Assembly: GCA_009103225.1 (NCBI GenBank) | Contig: RHPI01002264.1 | Span: 284,518 to 348,517, forward strand | From: Chlorokybus atmophyticus | Lineage: Eukaryota; Streptophyta; Chlorokybophyceae; Chlorokybales; Chlorokybaceae | Length of the DNA: 64,000 nucleotides | Direction of reading: 5' to 3' | Part shown: in pieces, positions 57,290 to 64,000 of the stretch | Numbering within the stretch: the first letter of the stretch is position 1 | Layout: every line of letters begins with the position of its first letter | Made by a program: the position numbers and the translations under genes | The notes under the pieces: model-generated | Database searches by the model: none | Told to the model about the DNA's origin: nothing | Seen by the model: the letters and a program-made list of their open reading frames with translations, nothing else

Positions 57290-58375
57290 TGTGCAAGACA
57301 TGCTCATGCTAACAGCAATTTGCTGTTCCAGCTGATCACCTCACCACCAAGCTTGTACACATAGCCAGTAGTTGACCTCCGTGTATCAGCATAAGCAGCG
57401 TAGTCTGCATAACAGTAGCCCTGCAGTTCTACACTGCCCTGACCATACTTGATGCCCATTGCCGCTGTTGTCTACAGATAGCGCAGCACTCCCTTTGGTG
57501 CCAACCAATGCTGCATCGTCGAGGCTGACATGTAGCGTGCTAACTGTCCCACATCATGTGCAATGTCGAGTCTTGATGCCGCTGACAAGTAGAGAAGGCT
57601 TCCAGCAAGCTCACAGTAGGGATACCTCCGCTTGTCTAACTCCTCATCACTGTCTCCGGCTCTGACCAACTCGGCTCTCACGCTCAGGGTAATTCTCTTA
57701 ATTTGACGTTATTCAGACCAACTTTTGCCACCAATTGCTTCACCATCTGCTCATGGGTGATGCAGATGATTCCTGTAGCCCTGTTCCTTGTGAAAACTGT
57801 ACTAAGGAAGTATGTGGTCTCGCCTAGATCTCTGCACTCGAATGCAGTCTTCAGCTGAGTCTTCACTCGCTGAACGTCTGACATTCCTGCTTTCGCAATC
57901 AAAATGTCATCCACGAACACCACCAACCACATCCTCTTGTTCTATCACGGGAACAAGAGGATGTTTCTTCAGCTCCTTGCAAAGTCTTGCATGCCACACT
58001 CTTTGTGCTTGCTTCAGCCCGTACAATGCCTTGACCAGCCTACATACAATACCCGATGGTCCCTCCTGATACCCTTTTGGTTGCTGAATATAGAAACTCC
58101 TCCTCCAGCTCACCATACAAACAGGTTGTGTTGACATCAAGGTGATGAAACTTCAGGTTGTCCACAGCAACAACTGCCACCATAGCTCTGAAAGTTGCCA
58201 ACTTCCCAGCTGGAGCACATACATCATTGAAGTCAACTCCTAGCTGTTGCAAAAATCCCTTGGCAACGAGCCTGGCCTTGTATCTCTCAATGTTGCCATG
58301 ACCATCTTCCTTCACCTTATACACCCACTTGACAGGGATGGGCTTGTTCCTAGGGGGGGAACCTCCAGCTCCCAA
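57290..58375 (-). pseudogene. Copia RT and RNase H
   Basis: RT: IPVKWVYKVKEDGHGNIERY, KARLVAKGFLQQLGVDF, HHLDVNTTCLYGELEEE, LYGLKQAQRVWHARL, LVVFVDDILIAK (active site). Then YPYCELAGSLLYLSAASRLD and RNase [34 protein letters not shown]. Frame changes occur at about 58080, at a hairpin at 57930-57963, and near 57683. Confidence 0.82.
57930..57963. repeat. Hairpin inside the copia RT frame
   Basis: CATCCTCTTGTTC and GAACAAGAGGATG flank an eight-base loop between LYGLKQ and the FVDD active site. The reading frame changes exactly here, which suggests the right arm is a templated inverted insertion or a deletion scar. Confidence 0.7.
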
Positions 58376-58584
58376 GTACCGCTGGCATGCAACGATGCAA
58401 CTTCTTCATCCATTGCCTTGCGCCATTGCCCAGATTCAGCTGCTCGGAGTGCTTCTTTATGCGTTGCAGGCTCCGTTTCTTATACACCGGAACTTGCCAA
58501 ATATCACTCTACATGAAACCAATCAGGCTACTTCCTCTCACGCCATGGATATGCTCGCTGGCTGTTTTATTGCTGACCATGTTG

Positions 58585-59620
58585 CTAATGATGTCTTTGT
58601 CCACCACCTGCTGCAGCACTGCTCCTTATTCTAGGGTTGAGCTCCCTTTCCTCTGAATCACTTCTACCCCAGTAAGGCATAGTGTCTTTAATGCTGTATT
58701 CAGGGTGATGCTGACCTTCATCTTCGTCAACAGAGCTGTCACTGTGGTTGGGGCTCTTCTGCTGCTGTGCTCCCACGCCTTTATGGACGACAACATCTCT
58801 AATGGTGATGATCTTTTTGGTCTCGTCCACCAACACTCTGTATGCCTTTGAGCCTGGTTCATACCCAAGGAAAATACCCTTCTGGCTAACAGGTTTCAAT
58901 TTTTTCCTTTTGCTTGGGTACTAGCACATACGCAGTGCAGCTAAACACCCGCATATTGCTTACATGAGAAGCCTGCTTATGGAACCACTCCCACGAAGTC
59001 TTTGACCCAGAGCACGTACATGTGACCTGTTCGTGATGTAGTTGGCTGTCAGGACCGCCTCTGCCCACCAGCAATACTCCAGCTTGGCATCACTGATCAT
59101 CGCTCTCACTCTCTTCATTAGAGTCAAGTTGAGCCTCTCTACTGCGCCATTCTGCTATGGAGTGTAAGGAGCAGTTGTCTGATGAACAATGCCTTGTGCA
59201 GACCAGAAGGATGCCAACTCCTTATTCAAAAGTTCTCCTCCCCTGTCACTGCGCACTATCTTCACACTGTGCTTTAATTGCGTCATCATCAAGAGCAATA
59301 CCTCCTTCACCACAGCCGGCTACAGCAGACTTCAACTTTACGGGACGCACAATGGACAGCTTTGAGAAGTTGACAAGGAAGGTTGCAATGTACGCAGCTC
59401 CCCCCTTTAACTTCTCAGACAGTGGACCACACACATCTGTGTGCACTAGCTGTCCCACGTGCTCGATGACATTCTCTGGACTTAAAAAGGGCTGCCTATG
59501 CATCTTGGACAACAGACAAGGCTCACACAACAATCCCCTGGCTTCCTTGACCCGCTGCTTAGTCACATTGATGCCTTTAACCAAATCTTCAGCAATCAGC
59601 CTCCTGAGGTTGTCATAGCT
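58585..59620 (-). pseudogene. Copia integrase
   Basis: Zinc-binding end HKRYGH, then CEPCLLSKMHRQPF; core HTDVCGPLSE (first Asp), VRSDRGGEL (second Asp), QNGAVERLN (Glu). C-terminal GIFLGYEPGSKAYRVL. A frameshift near 59268 and TAG at 59155-59157 (Gln expected before QNG) interrupt it. Confidence 0.8.
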
Positions 59621-59641
59621 TCGATGACCATATCTTTTATG

Positions 59642-60479
59642 CTAAAGCTCAGCTAATTTCGCTGTTGTAGCCACCAACGTAATATCAGACTCTGCCTCTT
59701 CTATCTTATAGAGACCTCTAGATTGTTTCCTTGCAGGCAAGCAGAGCTTGCCATAGAACTGCAACCAGCACTTGTCTCCTTCGCTAGATAGTTTGGCACC
59801 TGCCATCAGAGCACTCCGAACAGAGAAGAGGCTTACTTGTACACCAGATACATGAAGGACCGACTTTAACTCCACCCTTTGTACACCTTCTCCAACCTTG
59901 CACTGAAGCACAACACTGCATGCACCCTTCACGTTTAGAGTATGTCCCAAGGCTTCCAGCGTGCGAGGTATCACTTGAGCCTTGTACTCGTGAAGTAGAC
60001 CAGCATCAAAAGTAAGATGCTGAGTGTAGCCAGAATTGAACACCCACCTAGGACATTGTCTGCTTGTGAATGCTGTCAAGGCTACTGCACCTCCACCACC
60101 ACCATTGTTTTGCCCTCCAGAAGTATTGCCCTTCCCAGCCTTCTTCTCCTTCAGCTGCGGACAATCCCTTTTAAGATGACCTTCCTGCTTGCACTGGTAA
60201 CACTGGCCTTTAATGGGCTTCTTCTTCTTCTTCTGTTCTCCCTTGCCACCACCACTGCTGCCACCATAGTTGCTGTTGCTGGAGTTGCCCTTGCTGCTAG
60301 TTGCATCTCCAGTGATTCTCCATCTCGCTGCATAGGCGCTGGCATCACCATCAGCATTGTTGCTCCTAATCCTGGACTTTGTCTTCAGCAGCACAGGCAA
60401 AATCTCACTCAGTTTCAACCTTGATGATGCACTCCTTTCTTCCAGCATAATGACCACAACTTCATGCTCTCTAGGCAGC
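59642..60479 (-). pseudogene. Copia gag C-terminus and protease
   Basis: Knuckle CYQCKQEGHLKRDC fits CX2CX4HX4C, after a Lys-rich stretch. The protease loop reads WVFNSGYTQH where copia proteases have D-S-G-A/C: the catalytic Asp is Asn. LHVSGVQVSLFSV and LYKIEE continue the normal copia pattern. TAG at 59642-59644 replaces the Trp expected before HKRYGH. The 5' end is lost at the chromovirus II LTR. Confidence 0.82.
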
Positions 60480-61152
60480 TGTGACGGTGCTCGTGCCTTG
60501 CTACCTGTGAGTTGGTCCAATCCACAACCCTCTCACCAAGGCACAGTATTCACACCGGAACCTTGCCCCCTTCGCCAAGCACACACACGCGCCCCGCCAC
60601 TCGCGTACGCACGCGCATGCGCTCGAAGCTACACACCGACTTGTGTAGCGCCTTGGATCGTCACACAAGCAAGCACACACCAGTGGCCACACGCTAGCAA
60701 CCCCTGCTAACCACCACCAAGCTTGCACACCAGAAACTAGGGAGCTAAAGGTTGTATTGCAAATTGTAGGATGTCACTTTTATACCTACCAGTCTGCACA
60801 TGCTACTGTCTAGACGACTCTAGCGCTAGACGGAACTAGAAGCTAAGATATTCTTGCAGAATCTTGTAGTACACTTCTAGACCTGTCCAACGCACCAAAG
60901 ATCTCCTAATTTGCTGCTCATATGGTCAAGTTATACTACTTGGCGCCAGGCCCTTCCAGAAATCTGGTCGAGCCCTTCTCGACTGGCCCTCCGTTTTCTG
61001 GCACCTTCCGGACTGGTCTTGAGGCCCCGGTCGATATCCGCGCGCAGACTCATAACTCGCCGATATCCGCCACAAGTCATAAAAAACATGTACCTTACAA
61101 ATAAGGCCTAAAATGGCCATGAAAATCACCAAATTTGGCCTTGACTGTTACA
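60480..61152 (-). repeat. 3' LTR of chromovirus II
   Basis: 673 bases, TGTGACGGTGCTCG to GACTGTTACA, nearly identical to the solo LTR at 36815-37485. The polypurine tract GGGGGGAGGAA (minus) abuts it at 61153-61163. Confidence 0.92.
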
Positions 61153-62624
61153 TTCCTCCCCCCCTAGGTGAGCTTCGTCCTCGAAGCTCGCGAGGTTGTC
61201 GTCGAGCAAGATAGTCACGCACAACGTCTTGGGCGTTAGTCAAGTGTGCCTCTGGTTCCCAGGATGCTTCATGCAACGGATAGCCCTTCCATTTCACTAA
61301 GAACTTGCATACGCCATGCACAAACTTCTCACCAAGGATGTCTTCTACCTCCCACTCTGGTTCACCATCCGTGCCAACTTCGGGGGGCGGCCTTTCTGGC
61401 GGTTGTCCTCGATATGCTTTCAAAAGGGAGACGTGAAAAACGGGGTGCACACGCATGGTGTCGGGTAGCTCCAGCTTGTACGCCACGTCCGAGATAACTT
61501 TGTTGACATTGAATGGTCCCAACCAGCGTTCATTCAGCTTGCGAACTCCCGTACGCACCTGGACGTGCTTCGCGGAGAGTAACACAATGTCGCCTTCATG
61601 AAATGTGAGGTGTCGGCGATGCGCGTCCGCGTACTGCTTCTGCCAATTTTGTGCCACCAATAGCGCCTCCCTAGCTGCCTTGTTAATGTCCGCGCACTTT
61701 GTAAGGAAGTCATTAGCTGCCTCCACACGCACGTCATGTCATCGCGGTGTTCATGCCGTCAACGGTGTCAATGGATGTTGCCCGTGGTTCATAAGGAAGG
61801 GAGTGACACCTGTGCTTGCGTTGTGGTGGTTGTTGATCGCAAACTCAACCAACTCAAGCAGCTCCGCCCAATCGTCTTGTCGCGCGTTAACGTAGCATGT
61901 CCTCGATCACACGGTTGGCCCGCTCCGTTTGCCCATCAGTTTGCTGGTGGAATGCCGTGCTAAACTTCAGTGTGGTACCCAGTGCACTATGCAGCGCCTC
62001 CCCAAACTTACTTGTAAAGCGCGGGTCGCGATCACTCACAATGCTTCGTGGTAATCCATGAGAACGAAATACATGCTTCACAAACAAGCGTGCTGCCTCC
62101 AATGCCGTGCAAGACTCACTACACGGTGCCAAGCGTACCATTTTGCTGGTTTTATCGACGAACACAAGTATAGCGTCGTACCCTTCTTTTGTCTTTGGTA
62201 GCCCCGTGATAAAGTCCATGGTAACTTGCTCCCACTTGGACAACGTCACAGGGAGAGGTTGCAGCAACCCACCTGGCTTTTGGTTGCTTGCCTTCACCCT
62301 TTGGCATGCGTCGCACAACGCCACGTAGTCGCGCATATCGCGATGCATCTCCCGCCAGTAAAAACGCTGTTTTAAGCTTGCCAAAGTCCTTTCCAACCCT
62401 TGGTGACCAGCACTGGGCACGTCATGAGCTTCCTTCAGCAACTTCACACGGATATGCGCGACGTTGGGGATGTACAAGCGCCCGTGGTGCCACAGCAGCC
62501 CGTCGCGCATTGAACAGTGCCCACTTGTGTCCGTAGCTGCATTTTCCAGCTCTTGCAACACTTTCATACCCTCCGTGTCTTCACGAAGCACTTGCCGAAT
62601 CTGGTCGGTCCACTCGGGCTGCAC
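61148..62624 (-). pseudogene. Chromovirus II integrase and chromodomain
   Basis: HQGLERT and CDACQRVKAS (zinc binding), MDFITGLPKTKEG, VSDRDPRFTS and QTDGQTERANR complete HHCC and DDE. The chromodomain reads EWEVEDILGEK, FLVKWKGYP and SWEPEAHL, with its conserved aromatic Trp. Lesions: a small deletion with frameshift at about 61897, and TGA codons near 61756 and 61743, the first at a Trp position of chromovirus I. Confidence 0.88.
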
Positions 62625-62727
62625 TTGAGCGAGTGCCTCAATTGCATTAAGCCGGCTCTGCGCGTCAGCAACACCATTTGAGGTACCGGGCTTGTACTTG
62701 ATATCGAAGTTAAAAAGTTGAAAGAAC

Positions 62728-64000
62728 TCAAGCCGTCGAGCTTGTCTGCAACAGATGAGGTTGTGTTTGTAAGTACCTCAGTGGAGAGTGATCCGTCTCA
62801 AGCACGAACTTTTTGCCTTCCAAGAAACAACGCCATTGTCGTAGCGTCATGACTTGCGCAAAAAGTTCCTTCTCGTGCACGGGGTAATTCAGCTCCGCAC
62901 CACTCATCTTCTTGCTGAAGAATGCTACAGGTTGAAAGCCGTTGCCATGGTCTTGCTGCAAAACAGCTCCTACGGCTGTGTCGGACGCGTCGCAAGCCAA
63001 AATAAATGTCTTTTCCATGTCGGGGTGAGCCAGTACAAGTGCCTCCGTCATCGCCTTCTTCAACGCAGCAAATGCATGTTCCTCTGTTGCTGACCAGCTC
63101 CAAGGCTTTCCCTTCTTGAGTAGGGCAGTCAAGGGAGCAGCTATGCGCGAAAACCCCATGATAAACTTGCGATAATACCCCGCAAGGCCTAAAAAGGACA
63201 TCACCTCCTTTACGTTGGTTGGGGAAGCCCACTCGCGCACCACCTGCACTTTGTTGAGGTCCGGCTTGATGCCTTCATGCGACACGATGTGGCCTAAATA
63301 CTCCACCTCTCGAAGCAAGAATTTGCACTTTTGTAGCTGGGCGTACAACTTGTGTTCGCGCAAACGCTGCAACACGCGCCGTAGAAGTGCCACGTGCTCT
63401 TCCTTTGTTTTCGCGTACACCAAAATGTCGTCGAGATACGCGAGGATTCCCTTACCAATCAAGTCAGCAAAAACGCTGTTCATAAGCATTTGAAATGTTG
63501 CCGGTGCGTTCGTAAGTCCGAAGGACATGACCAACCACTCGTAGTGCCCATAACGTGTGTTAAAAGCTGTTTTCTCCACATCCTCGGGCGCGATGCGGAT
63601 TTGGAGATAACCTCCAGCAAGATCAAGTGTTGTGAAGTACTGCGCACCTTGCAATTGCTCCAGCAACTCGTCGATACGTGGGAGTGGAAAGCAATTCTTC
63701 GTCGTGATGTTGTTGAGAGCTCGGTAGTCGACACACATGCGCAAGCTCCCGTTCTTCTTTCGTACAAACAAAATAGGTGCACCATAGAGGGACTTACTAG
63801 GCCTGATGTAGCCTCTTTTCAGCAAGTCCGCCACCTGCCTCTCGGCCTCTTCCAGCTCCAAAGGTGACAACTTGTATACGGGTCAATACGGTGGCTTGTG
63901 CACGCCCTCAATCAGCTCCACACGGTGGTCTACGCTCCGTAGAGGGTGGTAGACCAGATGGAAGTCCGTCCACCATGATATCTTGGTATTCTTTAACAAG
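62728..64000 (-). pseudogene. Chromovirus II RT and RNase H, partial
   Basis: RT: RMCVDYRALNNIT, LDLAGGYLQIRIAP, AYLDDILVYAK (active site), FLGLAGYYRKFI. RNase H: LACDASDTAVGAVLQQD, ELNYPVHEKELFA, LETDHSPLRYL. The frame breaks near 62745 at PHLLQ. Upstream, a TGA near 63882 replaces an Arg of [10 protein letters not shown], and a frameshift lies near 63940. The frame continues beyond the window. Confidence 0.88.

Larger units (their letters stand above)
57250..60479 (-). mobile_element. Ty1/copia retrotransposon, 5' part cut by chromovirus II
   Basis: Minus-strand order gag knuckle, protease, integrase, RT, RNase H is the copia order. The gag start is missing because the LTR of chromovirus II begins at 60480. 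The 3' LTR must lie left of about 57250, but its limits are not clear. Multiple stops and frameshifts mean the copy is dead. Confidence 0.85.
60480..64000 (-). mobile_element. Ty3/gypsy chromovirus II, 3' half; runs off the window
   Basis: Left end is the 3' LTR, then polypurine tract and the Pol gene in reverse up to the protease/RT boundary at 64000. Gag and the 5' LTR lie outside. Closely related to chromovirus I in protein, but its LTR is a different sequence. Carries more damage than chromovirus I. Inserted in the copia gag. Confidence 0.92.

Overview
The window is nuclear eukaryotic DNA. Genes are split by short introns, microsatellites are common, and much of the sequence is LTR and non-LTR retrotransposon. 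Receptor-like kinases of the plant RLK/Pelle type, Ty3/gypsy chromoviruses and a gypsy element carrying a cytosine-DNA methyltransferase point to the green lineage, most likely a streptophyte (charophyte) alga. The species is not identified, and the lineage call is an inference.

Host genes. At 1.5-3.8 kb (+) there is a four-exon FAD-dependent monooxygenase whose exon phases agree throughout. At 10.2-13.3 kb (+) lies receptor kinase A: signal peptide, secreted domain resembling PPC, proline-rich stalk, one membrane helix, kinase. At 28.9-32.9 kb (-) lies receptor kinase B, with a C-type-lectin-like ectodomain, a stalk, a membrane helix and a kinase whose last five exons have the same lengths as those of A. 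Broken relatives are D (38.8-40.0 kb, PPC type, no kinase), C (52.3-54.8 kb, lectin type, nonsense codon and no kinase) and a kinase scrap at 37.8-38.0 kb. Together they form a young, shuffling receptor family.

Mobile DNA. (1) 16.7-25.6 kb (+): a decayed gypsy element with the order gag, protease, DNA cytosine methyltransferase, RT/RNase H, integrase, PHD finger. Related fragments lie at 14.2-14.9 kb (-), 26.0-26.7 kb (-) and 27.5 kb (+). This is the most unusual system in the window. (2) 42,556-48,673 (-): a young, complete chromovirus with LTRs, target-site duplication, primer-binding site, polypurine tract, an apparent -1 frameshift signal and a chromodomain. It sits inside (3) an R2-like non-LTR element (about 52.3-48.7 and 42.6-42.4 kb, -) with an N-terminal zinc finger and a C-terminal nuclease-like domain. 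(4) 57.2-60.5 kb (-): a copia element cut by (5) a second chromovirus, 60,480 to the window end (-). A solo LTR of family 5 is at 36.8-37.5 kb. A LINE-like fragment replaces the kinase half of gene C at 54.7-55.8 kb.

The rest (about 3.8-9.8, 13.3-14.2, 14.9-16.7, 33.7-36, 40-41.5 and 55.8-56.5 kb) holds no gene I can name. It does contain a 196-base pure C tract, several perfect palindromes, one long fold-back hairpin and a tRNA-like Pol III unit. Sequence gaps (N) occur at 1490, 39019 and 54859-55042.
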